This document shows positions 1 through 9,437 of a stretch of 64,000 nt of DNA, piece by piece. Positions within the stretch are counted from its first letter, which is position 1. Every line of letters begins with the position of its first letter. The stretch spans positions 17,710,336 to 17,774,335 of the forward strand of contig NW_022881614.1 of assembly GCF_003369915.1 (NCBI RefSeq), given 5' to 3'. Below the pieces are notes generated by a model. It saw only the letters and a list, made by a program, of their open reading frames with translations, did not search any database and had not been told where the DNA came from. Position numbers and translations under genes: made by a program. This DNA is from Drosophila miranda (Eukaryota > Arthropoda > Insecta > Diptera > Drosophilidae).

Positions 1-910
1 GAATGAACCCCAACGGCACGGATGCCTGACGCCAGCAGAAGCAGCAGCCCTTGACGGTGTCGTCGTCGTCGTCATCGTCTTCGCATCTGCATCTGAGACG
101 ACAACTCTGAGATTATATTTTACATGAGGGAGGGAGAATACGCCGCAGGCCGCCGCAGCCGCAGCTGCAACCGCATCTGCTGTCGAAGCCGCAATTGCAG
201 TCTCAGCAATCCAATCGGCCAATGAACACGAGCAGAGAGATCCCCGTGCATGACCTGAACCGTAGGCTAAAACCGAAGGCAGTTCGCCTGCAAATATCTG
301 AATGTCCGTAATAAGAATAAGCAGTTTCTTACAAACACTGAACACATCCCCGCGCCACATTAATCACATTAGAACGAACCGATTCCTAACCTTAGCACAC
401 TCAAATTGGCATTCCAATTGAAATTATCCAATGGATTACTCTGAAGAGCCACTGATCCCATCTTAGTCAAGCCACTACTTGGAGTCAGTTGCTCCACCCC
501 ACGTGCGCATCCATATCCGCACACGCATACGCATTCGCATCCTCTCCACTCAACACACACGAAACACACCTTTGGGAGGGTCTGGCTCGCCCTTGAAATA
601 CGGAAAGTAAAACATTACTTTAACAAAATGATTAAAAACTTAAATCACATTTAAGAGAAAGCATAAGAAACACACAGAAAATTCTAAAAATAATAACAAA
701 ATGAAAAACGCGATTCGTATTTTTAATTGATGATCGAAGTATGGATCCGATCCTCTGAACCACGTATTTTTCTTTTTACCAAACGCTGTGAGAGAGTTAG
801 ACGAACCTAAGTGATGGCCTTTAATAAGGGGTACCTGTACCCCCCGACTCAATGGAATATTTTTGAAGTCTGCGCCTTTGATTTATTATCTCATTAAATT
901 ATTTTTTAAA
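1..910. other. Left flank, non-repetitive, no supported gene
   Basis: This stretch is not repeated elsewhere in the window. It starts with CGT/CGTC triplet-rich DNA (about 55-85) and a GCN/CAG-rich stretch (about 140-230) that gives Gln/Pro-, Ala- or Arg/Ser-rich peptides depending on frame. No frame is long or distinctive enough to call. A plus-strand frame from about 116 to 310 could be a piece of a Gln/Pro-rich exon, but no homologue is recognised. From about 600 to 910 it becomes AT-rich and passes into the tandem array, where similarity to the 1.49-kb unit begins near 911. Confidence 0.5.
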
Positions 911-1415
911 TTTTTTGAAACAACCACAAAAACACAACTATCAAACAAAACTATTTTCTATTTAAGGTTTAATTTATTTTTGATTAACTTTTTTTTGCTG
1001 TTCCTAAGAAACAAATCCAAAAAACAAAACACATTAAGAAGAAAAAGGCTTAAGTTCATTAACGAAGAAGTAAAACGACGAGACGACCATTTTGTTCAAT
1101 AACAAAAGAAGAAACAACAAGTTTTATTTGCTGCAAGAAGACTTTACACATAGATGAATACATATATCATTTTTATTACTTTCGATTTTATTATTATTTT
1201 TCTAACACACATACTGCTCTCCTTCGAAGAATATTTTCTATTATTTAGGAAGGCCTTATTTTCAAAAGAATTTTTGTGTTGAGCTAAGCAAGACTCACAC
1301 TTTTTATAGTCAATTCCCCAGCATGAAAACCCAATAGGCAGCCTACTTAATCGTTACAATACATAGTAAGCCTGACCAAAAAAGTCAGTGGACGGCTGCC
1401 TCGCCCCAACAGATT

Positions 1416-1709
1416 TTATTTCTCCCGTAAAATACGAGTAAGGTGAAACCTACAAATTAAATCATGATTTACGGCATGCTGGTGACACTCTCGACGGCAA
1501 TCTATACTACGGTGGCCACCCTTTGGCAGGTTCAACGTGAGTGTAGAAAGTGGAAAGATGATTTGGTTCGAGCGTATGAGCTGTATGACTGTCTGATCTG
1601 ATCCCACAGAGACCCTAATCAATTGGATGATGTCGTTTAGTCTTTTCATTTTGGGTCTGTTCTGCAAGCCGTATTTGATAGTTCCCCTGTTGGCAGCTGG
1701 GTTCTTCAT
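1416..1709 (-). CDS. ORF A, unit 1: unrecognised basic protein
   Basis: 97 codons from the internal Met (KNPAANRG...) to REK-stop. Longer copies have about 20 further codons upstream, cut here by an in-frame TAG ('cctagaaatc'). The product is basic and rich in Arg/Asn/Ile, with no transmembrane segment or familiar motif. An acceptor-like 'ttaatttgtag' lies inside the frame (minus strand near 1465), and GT dinucleotides occur upstream, so it may instead be exon plus intron. Not recognised. Confidence 0.3.
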   Translation of the reverse strand: MKNPAANRGTIKYGLQNRPKMKRLNDIIQLIRVSVGSDQTVIQLIRSNQIIFPLSTLTLNLPKGGHRSIDCRRECHQHAVNHDLICRFHLTRILREK

Positions 1710-2048
1710 GGTGCGCCGGATCTTGCTGCGGCGGGCAAAGCGGACCCAAGCCTAGAAATCGCCGGGTAACAACGAGTCTGGGTCGTCCAGGCATTACTCC
1801 ATTAAAACCCCACCATCACGCGACACGGAGAGCTCCCTGCCCAATAGCGTCGGTGACACATCCCAGAAGTAGTCGAGCAACGGATAATCACACGATTCAC
1901 ACGGGTTTATAAAACATATAACATACGTCTGAAATACTACATACACATTCCATGAGAACACTCATACATGTGCACGGGTGTGGATGGATCCTAAGACTAA
2001 AGCAATTAAAAAATACTGCACTGTACCATCGTTTCATCCAAAAGAATA

Positions 2049-2369
2049 CTAGGACTTGAGCAGAGTGGGGATGTCTACTTTGCGCAGAGCGTCTCTTGCT
2101 TTGAGGAGCATAGTATTGTGCGGCTGGCCAGTGACGCCGGCCAAGTGATGCATATACCTGTCAATGTTGCCAACGCTCGAACCGGACGGTTCCAGCGGAG
2201 GCAATGGGACACCATTGAGGGCTGCAACCAGCTTCTGGCGCAGACCCTTCACGTACGCCTCCAGTCGCACATTCTCCTCCTTCAGTTCGGCCACCTCGCC
2301 CATCACCTTGGCATAGCCAACCTTGGTGTTGTCCACGTGCTGCTCCAGCACCGCATTTAAGTGTACCAC
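2049..2369 (-). CDS. ORF B, unit 1: unrecognised coiled-coil-like protein (exon?)
   Basis: An open frame of about 106 codons ending LLKS-stop. The first two-thirds (residues ~5-45) are rich in heptad-spaced Leu/Val with many Glu/Lys, including 'ELKEENVRLEAYVKGLRQKL', which suggests a short coiled coil. A Pro-rich hinge (PLPPLEPSG) and a conserved tail follow. No Met opens the frame. It begins just after an acceptor-like 'ctaaattatag', so this is probably a downstream exon. Versus the other copies it has Ser for Pro in the hinge and Val for Leu in the tail. The family is not recognised. Seven or more copies staying open could reflect recent amplification or selection. Confidence 0.4.
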   Translation of the reverse strand: MVHLNAVLEQHVDNTKVGYAKVMGEVAELKEENVRLEAYVKGLRQKLVAALNGVPLPPLEPSGSSVGNIDRYMHHLAGVTGQPHNTMLLKARDALRKVDIPTLLKS

Positions 2370-2901
2370 CTTAAATGTACGCTATAATTTAGAATTTAAC
2401 CTTTTTGAAACAACCAGAACAACACAACTATCAAACAAAACTATTTTATATTTAAGTTTTAATTTATTTTTGATTAACTTTTTTTTGCTGTTCCTAAGAA
2501 ACAACTCCAAAAAACAAAACATATTAAGAACAAAAAGGCTTAAGTTCATTAACGAAGAAGTAAAACGACGAGACGACCATTTTGTTCAATAATAAAAGAA
2601 GAAACAAGTTTTATTTGCTGCAAGAAGACTGTACACATAGATGAATACATATATCATTTTTATTACTTTCGATTTTATTATTATTTTTCTAACACACATA
2701 CTGCTCCCCTTCGAAGAATATTTTCTATTATTTAGGAAGGCCTTATTTCAAAAGAATTTTTGTGTTGAGCTAAGCAAGACTCACACTTTTTATAGTCAAT
2801 TCCCCAGCATGAAAACCCAATAGGCAGCCTACTTAATCGCTACAATACATAGTAAGCCTGACCAAAAAAGTCAGTGGACGGCTGCCTCGCCCCAACAGAT
2901 T

Positions 2902-3258
2902 TTATTTCTCCCGTAAAATACGAGTAAGGTGAAACCTACAAATTAAATCATGATTTACGGCATGCTGGTGACACTCTCGACGGCAATCTATACTACGGGG
3001 GCCACCCTTTGGCAGGTTCAACGTGAGTGTAGAAAGTGGAAAGATGATTTGGTTCGAGCATATGAGCTGTATGACTGTCTGATCTGATCCCACAGAGAGC
3101 CTAATCAATTGGATGATGTCGTTTAGTCTTTTCATTTTGGGTGTGTTCTGCAAGCCGTATTTGATAGTTCCCCTGTTGGCAGCTGGGTTCTTCATGGTGC
3201 GCCGGATCTTGCTGCGGCGGTCAAAGCGGACCCAAGCCTGGAAATCGCCGGGTAACAA
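2902..3258 (-). CDS. ORF A, unit 2
   Basis: 118 codons from a Leu (TTG) codon. No good Met start precedes the internal Met at residue ~22. In this unit the frame upstream of a single TAA (3280-3282) is also open for 80 codons (to 3522) in the same frame. Differences from other copies include Asp for Ala (RFDRR) and Thr for Arg. Function unknown. Confidence 0.3.
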   Translation of the reverse strand: MLPGDFQAWVRFDRRSKIRRTMKNPAANRGTIKYGLQNTPKMKRLNDIIQLIRLSVGSDQTVIQLICSNQIIFPLSTLTLNLPKGGPRSIDCRRECHQHAVNHDLICRFHLTRILREK

Positions 3259-3533
3259 CGAGTCTGGGTCGTCCAGGCATTACTCCATTAAAACCCCACC
3301 ATCACGCGACACGGAGAGCTCCCTGCCCAATAGCGTCGGTGACACATCCCAGAAGTAGTCGAGCAACGGATAATCACACGATTCACACGGGTTTATAAAA
3401 CATATAACATAGTCTGAAATACTACATACACATTCCATGAGAACACTCATACATGTGCACGGGTGTGGATGGATCCTAAGACTAAAGCAATTAAAAAATA
3501 CTGCACTGTACCATCGTTTCATCCAAAAGAATA

Positions 3534-3854
3534 CTAGGACTTGAGCAGAGTGGGGATGTCTACATTGCGCAGAGCGTCTCTTGCTTTGAGGAGCATAGTA
3601 TTGTGCGGCTGGCCAGTGAGGCCGGCCAAGTGATGCATATACCTGTCAATGTTGCCAACGCTCGGACCGGACGGTTCCAGCGGAGGCAATGGGACACCAT
3701 TGAGGGCTGCAACCAGCTTCTGGCGCAGACCCTTCACGTACGCCTCCAGTCGCACATTCTCCTCCTTCAGTTCGGCCACCTCGCCCATCACCTTGGCATA
3801 GCCAACCTTGGTGTTGTCAACGTGCTGCTCCATCACCGCATTTAAATGTACCAC
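3534..3854 (-). CDS. ORF B, unit 2
   Basis: 106-codon open frame, the same protein as in unit 1. Differences include Met for Leu near residue 8 (AVMEQ) and Asn for Lys in the tail (RNVD). Stop and acceptor-like upstream site are unchanged. Function unknown; see the unit 1 copy. Confidence 0.4.
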   Translation of the reverse strand: MVHLNAVMEQHVDNTKVGYAKVMGEVAELKEENVRLEAYVKGLRQKLVAALNGVPLPPLEPSGPSVGNIDRYMHHLAGLTGQPHNTMLLKARDALRNVDIPTLLKS

Positions 3855-4390
3855 CTTAAATGTACGCTATAATTTAGAATTTAACCTTTTTGAAACAACC
3901 ACAACAACACAACTATCAAACAAAACTACTTTCTATTTAAGTTTTAATTTATTTTTGATTAACTTTTTTTTGCTGTTCCTAAGAAACAAATCCAAAAAAC
4001 AAAACACATTAAGACGAAAAAGGCTTAAGTTCATTAACGAAGAAGTAAAACGACGAGACGACCATTTTGTACAATAATAAAAGAAGAAACAACAAGTTTT
4101 ATTTGCTGCAAGAAGACTGTACACATAGATGAATACATATATCATTTTTATTACTTTCGATTTTATTATTATTTTTCTAACACACATACTGCTCCCCTTC
4201 GAAGAATATTTTCTATTATTTAGGAAGGCCTTATTTTCAAAAGAATTTTTGTGTTGAGCTAAGCAAGACTCACACTTTTTATAGTCAATTCCCCAGCATG
4301 AAAACCCAATAGGCAGCCTACTTAATCGTTACAATACATAGTAAGCCTGACCAAAAAAGTCAGTGGACGGCTGCCTCGCCCCAACAGATT

Positions 4391-4684
4391 TTATTTCTCC
4401 CGTAAAATACGAGTAAGGTGAAACCTACAAATTAAATCATGATTTACGGCATGCTGGTGACACTCTCGACGGCAATCTATACTACGGTGGCCACCCTTTG
4501 GCAGGTTCAACGTGAGTGTAGAAAGTGGAAAGATGATTTGGTTCGAGTGTATGAGCTGTATGACTGTCTGATCTGATCCCACAGAGACCCTAATCAATTG
4601 GATGATGTCGTTTAGTCTTTTCATTTTGGGTCTGTTCTGCAAGCCGTATTTGATAGTTCCCCTGTTGGCAGCTGGGTTCTTCAT
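4391..4684 (-). CDS. ORF A, unit 3
   Basis: 97 codons from the internal Met. One extra A near 4731 shifts the frame upstream and removes the N-terminal extension. Sequence otherwise as in unit 1, with His for Arg in 'QLIHSNQ'. Confidence 0.3.
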   Translation of the reverse strand: MKNPAANRGTIKYGLQNRPKMKRLNDIIQLIRVSVGSDQTVIQLIHSNQIIFPLSTLTLNLPKGGHRSIDCRRECHQHAVNHDLICRFHLTRILREK

Positions 4685-5024
4685 GGTGCGCCGGATCTTG
4701 CTGCGGCGGGCAAAGCGGACCCAAGCCTGGAAAATCGCCGGGTAACAACGAGTCTGGGTCGTCCAGGCATTACTCCATTAAAACCCCACCATCACGTGAC
4801 ACGGAGAGCTCCCTGCCCAATAGCGTCGGTGACACATCCCAGAAGTAGTCGAGCAACGGATAATCACACGATTCACACGGGTTTATAAAACATATAACAT
4901 ACGTCTGAAATACTACATACACATTCCATGAGAACACTCATACATGTGCACGGGTGTGGATGGATCCTAAGACTAAAGCAATTAAAAAATACTGCACTGT
5001 ACCATCGTTTCATCCAAAAGAATA

Positions 5025-5345
5025 CTAGGACTTGAGCAGAGTGGGGATGTCTACTTTGCGCAGAGCGTCTCTTGCTTTGAGGAGCATAGTATTGTGCGGC
5101 TGGCCAGTGAGGCCGGCCAAGTGATGCATATACCTGTCAATGTTGCCAACGCTCGGACCGGACGGTTCCAGCGGAGGCAATGGGACACCATTGAGGGCTG
5201 CAACCAGCTTCTGGCGCAGACCCTTCACGTACGCCTCCAGTCGCACATTCTCCTCCTTCAGTTCGGCCACCTCGCCCATCACCTTGGCATAGCCAACCTT
5301 GGTGTTGTCCACGTGCTGCTCCAGCACCGCATTTAAATGTACCAC
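5025..5345 (-). CDS. ORF B, unit 3 (majority sequence)
   Basis: 106-codon open frame with the sequence shared by most copies, so a good reference for the family. An acceptor-like AG sits at 5358-5359 (complement), directly upstream of the open frame. The unit promoter is about 400 bases further upstream (5746), in unit 4. Coiled-coil-like N-terminal half, Pro-rich hinge, conserved tail. No recognised homologue. Confidence 0.42.
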   Translation of the reverse strand: MVHLNAVLEQHVDNTKVGYAKVMGEVAELKEENVRLEAYVKGLRQKLVAALNGVPLPPLEPSGPSVGNIDRYMHHLAGLTGQPHNTMLLKARDALRKVDIPTLLKS

Positions 5346-5741
5346 CTTAAATGTACGCTATAATTTAGAATTTAACCTTTTTGAAACAACCACAAAAACA
5401 CAACTATCAAACAAAACTATTTTCTATTTAAGTTTTAATTTATTTTTGATTAACTTTTTTTTGCTGTTCCTAAGAAACAAATCCAAAAAACAAAACACAT
5501 TAAGAAGAAAAAGGCTTAAGTTCATTAACGAAGAAGTAAAACGACGAGACGACCATTTCGTTCAATAATAAAAGAAGAAACAACAAGTTTTATTTGCTGC
5601 AAGAACACTGTACACATAGATGAATACATATATCATTTTTATCACTTTCGATTTTATTATTATTTTTCTAACACACATACTGCTCCCCTTCGAAGAATAT
5701 TTTCTATTATTTAGGAAGGCCTTATTTTCAAAAGAATTTTT

Positions 5742-5774
5742 GTGTTGAGCTAAGCAAGACTCACACTTTTTATA
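5742..5774 (-). promoter_or_regulatory. TATA + initiator-like core promoter of the tandem unit (unit 4 shown)
   Basis: On the minus strand TATAAAAA (complement of 5767-5774) lies 28 bases upstream of an initiator-like TCAAC (start A at 5746), the usual fly core-promoter spacing. The same pair recurs in every unit. The TATA motifs are at 1301-1308, 2787-2794, 4276-4283, 18511-18518, 29950-29957, 37158-37165, 38642-38649, 41234-41241, 42747-42754 and 44234-44241. Transcription would run leftward through a ~400-base leader into ORF B. This is motif evidence only. Confidence 0.45.
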
Positions 5775-5881
5775 GTCAATTCCCCAGCATGAAAACCCAA
5801 TAGGCAGCCTACTTAATCGTTACAATACATAGTAAGCCTGACCAAAAAAGTCAGTGGACGGCTGCCTCGCCCCAACAGATT

Positions 5882-6238
5882 TTATTTCTCCCGTAAAATA
5901 CGAGTAAGGTGAAACCTACAAATTAAATCATGATTTACGGCATGCTGGTGACACTCTCGATGGCAATCTATACTACGGTGGCCACCCTTTGGCAGGTTCA
6001 ACGTGAGTGTAGAAAGTGGAAAGATGATTTGGTTCGAGCGTATGAGCTGTATGACTGTCTGATCTGATCCCACAGAGATCCTAATCAATTGGATGATGTC
6101 GTTTAGTCTTTTCATTTTGGGTCTGTTCTGCAAGCCGTATTTGATAGTTCCCCTGTTGGCAGCTGGGTTCTTCATGGTGCGCCGGATCTTGCTGCGGCGG
6201 GCAAAGCGGACCCAATCCTGGAAATCGCCGGGTAACAA
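5882..6238 (-). CDS. ORF A, unit 4
   Basis: 118-codon frame, open. Asp replaces Ala in 'FQDWVRF', Ile replaces Val near the middle, and His replaces Arg in 'SIDCHREC'. Located left of the LINE nest in the same unit. Confidence 0.3.
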   Translation of the reverse strand: MLPGDFQDWVRFARRSKIRRTMKNPAANRGTIKYGLQNRPKMKRLNDIIQLIRISVGSDQTVIQLIRSNQIIFPLSTLTLNLPKGGHRSIDCHRECHQHAVNHDLICRFHLTRILREK

Positions 6239-6643
6239 CGAGTCTGGGTCGTCCAGGCATTACTCCATTAAAACCCCACCATCACGCTACACGGAGAGCT
6301 CCCTGTCCAATAGCGTCGGTGACACATCCCAGAAGTAGTCGAGCAACGGATAATCACACGATTCACACGGGTTTATAAACATACATACGTCTGAAATACT
6401 ACATACACATTCCATGCGAACACTCATACATGTGCACGGGTGTGGATGGATCCTAAGCCTAAAGCAATTAAAAAATACTGCACTGTAACATCGTTTCATC
6501 CAAAAGAATACTAGGACTTGAGCAGAGTGGGGATGTCTACTTTGCGCAGAGCGTCTCTTGCTTTTTTTTATTTATTTATTTATTAAATTAACAAATTTTC
6601 TGTTAATAATGGTACTTAGTTACTAAAGGCGGAAAAAGATAAG

Positions 6644-8794
6644 TTAAAAGTTAGCTAAATTTAAATGATTATAAATATTGCATGCAATTAGTTTAAGAGA
6701 CAGTTCAGGGGATAGGGTTTGACAGAGGGAGTTATAATTATGGCATAAAACCCTAAAAGGTTCATGATCAGCATAATTAGACCTACATATGGGTAGACGG
6801 ATAGGCCTAAAAGTACGGGTAGGTCTGGATGGAACGGCCAAGTTAATCTGACCTAAGAGAGTTTGGGAGTCAACAGTCCCAAGAAGGAGCTTGTGCACGA
6901 ACATTACGCCATTGCATATTCTGCGATGGTGCAACGACGGCAGGTCAATAAGATTTAGCCTAGACCGGTAGGGTGGCAAGATTCTACCCGAGTCCCAGTT
7001 AAAGTTCCGAAGGGCAAAAATTAAAAATTGCTTTTGCACGGATTCAATAACAGCCTGCTGCTCTTTATACTGCGGGCTCCACACACAAGAACAATACTCC
7101 AATATAGGACGTACTAACGAGATGTACAGTTGTTTCGTAACGTACGGGTCGTCAAACTCCTTGGACCAACGCTTGATGAACGCTAAAACACCCTTAGCTT
7201 TATTTACAGTTGCAGCTATATGGGTGTTGAAACACATCTTATGATTAAAAAGGACTCCGAGGTCATTTGATCTCGAAATTCGCTCAAGGACATGATTTCC
7301 TAGAACATATGAGACAAGATGAGGAGCGCGACGGTAAAATGTCATAAGTTTGCATTTGGAAAGGTTCAGAAAAAGAAGATTAGTTGAACACCACAATAGT
7401 AGTTCACTTAGATCCAGTTGAAGGCTTGTGTGCAAATACCAATCAGAGTAAGAAAGACAGATTTTGACATCATCAGCATACATTAGTGTAGTAGAGTATG
7501 TTATAACTTGAGGAAGGTCGTTCACAAATAAAATAAACAGAAGCGGGCCCAGATGACTTCCCTGTGGCACACCTGAAGTAACATTAACAGTATTTGACAA
7601 CACGTTAGAAAACAAAACACGTTGAGTACGGTTTGAGAGATAGGACAAAATCCAATCTAGAAGATTCGTTGGGAACCCTAATAAAGAGAGATTTTGAATA
7701 AGCAGAGCATGGTTCACAGAATCGAATGCCTTGCTGAAGTCCGTAAAAACTACATCCGTCTGCAAACCAATTTGAAAACCCCGGTGGATTAGGTTAGAAA
7801 ACTCAAGAAGGTTAGTCGATGTTGAACGATGTCTGAAAAAACCGTGTTGCGACGGAGATATCAAGCTGCAACAAAGATGTTGCAGTTGCCGTGTGACCAG
7901 GAACTCAAGAAGCTTCGGGATGGCGGAAAGCTTTGCGATACCACGATAGTTTTCAATGTTAGATCTTGAACCTTTTTTGTGAAGCGGAATGATGTAGGAC
8001 TCATTCCAAATTACTGGGAGACAAGACTGTTCCAAGGAGAGGTTGAAGAGAAAGGTCAAGGGTTTGCAAAGGGACTGGGCACAGTGTTTTAAGATGCAAC
8101 TTGGTACCTTATCTGGACCCGCAGAAAACGATATGTCCATAGATGACGAACCTTCCAGAACAACGCTTTCCTCGAAAAAGGGCAGAAAAATGCTGTTAGC
8201 TTGAGGTAGCTGGTACGGATACGGAGAGGATGCGTTGTAAATATGAGACGAGTACGTTGTTTCGAAAAAGTTAGCGAATACATTTGCAATACCAACAGCA
8301 GAAGCTTCTGTTTTGTTCTGGTAATGAAGGGACGGAGGAAAAACGTTTGACTTGCGCTTAGAATTAACGAACGAATATAATTTTTTACGAAAGTTACTAC
8401 TACATTGTGAAAGGTAATGATTATAACACTGACTATTGACGGCAAGGAACAGAGAGCGAGCGGAGGAGTAGAGAGCTAAGGCCAACGTGGAGCCCGACTT
8501 CTGGTACTTTTTATAGAGCCGGGATTTATTATTTTTTAAGTATGACAAATACTTGGAGAACCAGGGAGGCTTGGACGATACAGGTACAGTGATATCTGGA
8601 ACAAACGTATTAAGGGCGGAGTAAATAGAACTATAAAACGAGTTAACAGTTGCATCTATGTTCGGTAATGAATAAAGAAACGACCAATCAACACGCGAGA
8701 GATGTAGATCTAAATCAATAAAGTTTGTTTTGCGAAAACACTTTATGTGACAAGGAGCCATGGAACTGTCAGCACCAGTCCAGATTGAGTACAT
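6644..8794 (-). CDS. CR1-like LINE copy A, ORF2: reverse transcriptase part
   Basis: 716 open codons. The N-terminal ~250 residues link the endonuclease to the reverse transcriptase. The RT core follows: 'NYRGIAKLS' (~residue 282), 'SQHGFFRHRST', 'DFSKAFDSVNH', 'GVPQGSHLGPLLF', and the catalytic YADD near residues 438-441 (complement of 7470-7481). The C-terminal part has the thumb and the Cys-containing 'EYCSCVWSPQY'. The endonuclease half (8743-9303) is in another frame, overlapping this one by 52 bases. The shift is present in copy B too, so it predates the duplication. The catalytic residues visible are intact. Confidence 0.88.
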   Translation of the reverse strand: MYSIWTGADSSMAPCHIKCFRKTNFIDLDLHLSRVDWSFLYSLPNIDATVNSFYSSIYSALNTFVPDITVPVSSKPPWFSKYLSYLKNNKSRLYKKYQKSGSTLALALYSSARSLFLAVNSQCYNHYLSQCSSNFRKKLYSFVNSKRKSNVFPPSLHYQNKTEASAVGIANVFANFFETTYSSHIYNASSPYPYQLPQANSIFLPFFEESVVLEGSSSMDISFSAGPDKVPSCILKHCAQSLCKPLTFLFNLSLEQSCLPVIWNESYIIPLHKKGSRSNIENYRGIAKLSAIPKLLEFLVTRQLQHLCCSLISPSQHGFFRHRSTSTNLLEFSNLIHRGFQIGLQTDVVFTDFSKAFDSVNHALLIQNLSLLGFPTNLLDWILSYLSNRTQRVLFSNVLSNTVNVTSGVPQGSHLGPLLFILFVNDLPQVITYSTTLMYADDVKICLSYSDWYLHTSLQLDLSELLLWCSTNLLFLNLSKCKLMTFYRRAPHLVSYVLGNHVLERISRSNDLGVLFNHKMCFNTHIAATVNKAKGVLAFIKRWSKEFDDPYVTKQLYISLVRPILEYCSCVWSPQYKEQQAVIESVQKQFLIFALRNFNWDSGRILPPYRSRLNLIDLPSLHHRRICNGVMFVHKLLLGTVDSQTLLGQINLAVPSRPTRTFRPIRLPICRSNYADHEPFRVLCHNYNSLCQTLSPELSLKLIACNIYNHLNLANF

Positions 8795-9303
8795 TCCAGT
8801 GATATCAACAAAGTTGGATGGTAAGGATCTTCAGGGAGAGATATTGGGCTTGCTCTAGATACAGTAGCAAGAGAACCATCGTTAACAAAAACGAGGTCAA
8901 GAAGTCTGTCCCTAATGTTTTTAACGGCATTACTTTGGACAAGGGAAATATCCGTTAGCCCATTGATAAAGTCATTATGGCAATTGGGAAACAACAGGTT
9001 AGCGTCATTACAAGGCAGCCAAGAAAGAAATGGGAGGTTAAAGTCCCCCATGACAATAATTCGATCATTGCACCCTAATGTAGAAACAACATTATTAATT
9101 GCTGAAAGGTGGCGTAAGTAAAGCTCAGCATCAGACCTGGGAGGAATGTAATAGAAGGTTAAATAGAAAAATGCGGAGCCAACACGAACTTTGACTGCAA
9201 CAAATTCAATTCCATGAATGTTATTGAATGGGAATAACTCAGATGAGAAAACAGATTTAACTGCAATCAGAACCCCACCTGCAAAAGATAGGCGGTCCAT
9301 TCT
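8743..9303 (-). pseudogene. CR1-like LINE copy A, ORF2: endonuclease, C-terminal part
   Basis: Continuation of the AP-like endonuclease after the LOA insertion. 'VMGDFNLPFLSW' is the conserved GDFN motif, followed by 'LVFVND' and 'ISLPEDPYHPTL' (the S-D-H position reads P-Y-H). It is in frame across the LOA insertion site with the N-terminal part at 14402-14560. It ends through a frameshift near 8820 before the RT frame. Confidence 0.8.
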
Positions 9304-9315
9304 ATAAATAGTGTA
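9304..9315. repeat. Target-site duplication, left, of LOA-like LINE A
   Basis: 'ataaatagtgta', identical to 14390-14401. The empty site would join the two endonuclease halves of the CR1-like LINE in frame. Confidence 0.92.
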
Positions 9316-9437
9316 GGTTAGGTTGGGTTAGGTAGAGACGGCCGCCAAGCTCGCTCGGAGCCCAGCACACTTAGGCCGGTTTCGGCCCGTTGTGATACCG
9401 CTTGGGATCATTCCCTCCCTGCAGATGAGACTTCATG

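Larger units (their letters stand above)
911..2400 (-). repeat. 1.49-kb tandem unit 1
   Basis: First complete unit of the head-to-tail array. The boundary is set arbitrarily at the 'ctttttgaaacaac' motif, which recurs at 2401, 3886, 5377, 18121, 29560, 38258, 39742, 42333 and 43850. Units are nearly identical, with scattered substitutions and 1-4-base indels. Plus-strand order: A/T-rich segment, minus-strand promoter motif, ORF A, spacer, ORF B. The left edge in the A/T-rich part marks the array end. Confidence 0.9.
2401..3885 (-). repeat. 1.49-kb tandem unit 2
   Basis: 1485-bp unit, complete. It shares with unit 9 a 2-base deletion in the spacer ('ataacatagtctg' instead of 'ataacatacgtctg'), a marker that links these two copies by exchange or conversion. 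Confidence 0.92.
3886..5376 (-). repeat. 1.49-kb tandem unit 3
   Basis: 1491-bp complete unit. One extra A in the ORF A region (near 4731) shortens ORF A at its N-terminal side. ORF B is intact. Confidence 0.92.
5377..6562 (-). repeat. 1.49-kb tandem unit 4, left part (split by LINE nest)
   Basis: The unit runs unchanged to about 6562 and is broken inside ORF B by the compound LINE insertion. It resumes at 17819 and ends at 18120. The two pieces add up to about 1488 bp, so essentially no unit sequence was lost at the insertion. Confidence 0.9.

Noticed and set aside
1-360. Gln/Pro-rich exon of a host gene
   Set aside because: All three plus frames give low-complexity peptides over the CAG/GCN stretch with stops nearby. 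No domain or splice pattern is convincing.
2118-2592. Plus-strand ORFs of 80-89 codons recurring in every unit, opposite ORF B and beyond
   Set aside because: They are shadows of ORF B or run through the A/T-rich leader. Their recurrence only reflects the tandem repeat.
6563-6590. Target duplication for the outer CR1-like LINE
   Set aside because: Sequences flanking 6563 and 17818 share nothing beyond a few T residues. The pieces of unit 4 join with no visible duplication.
9316-9340. Genuine telomeric TTAGG tract
   Set aside because: Only about 20 bases, at the precise 3' end of a LINE bounded by a target duplication, and flies lack TTAGG telomeres.
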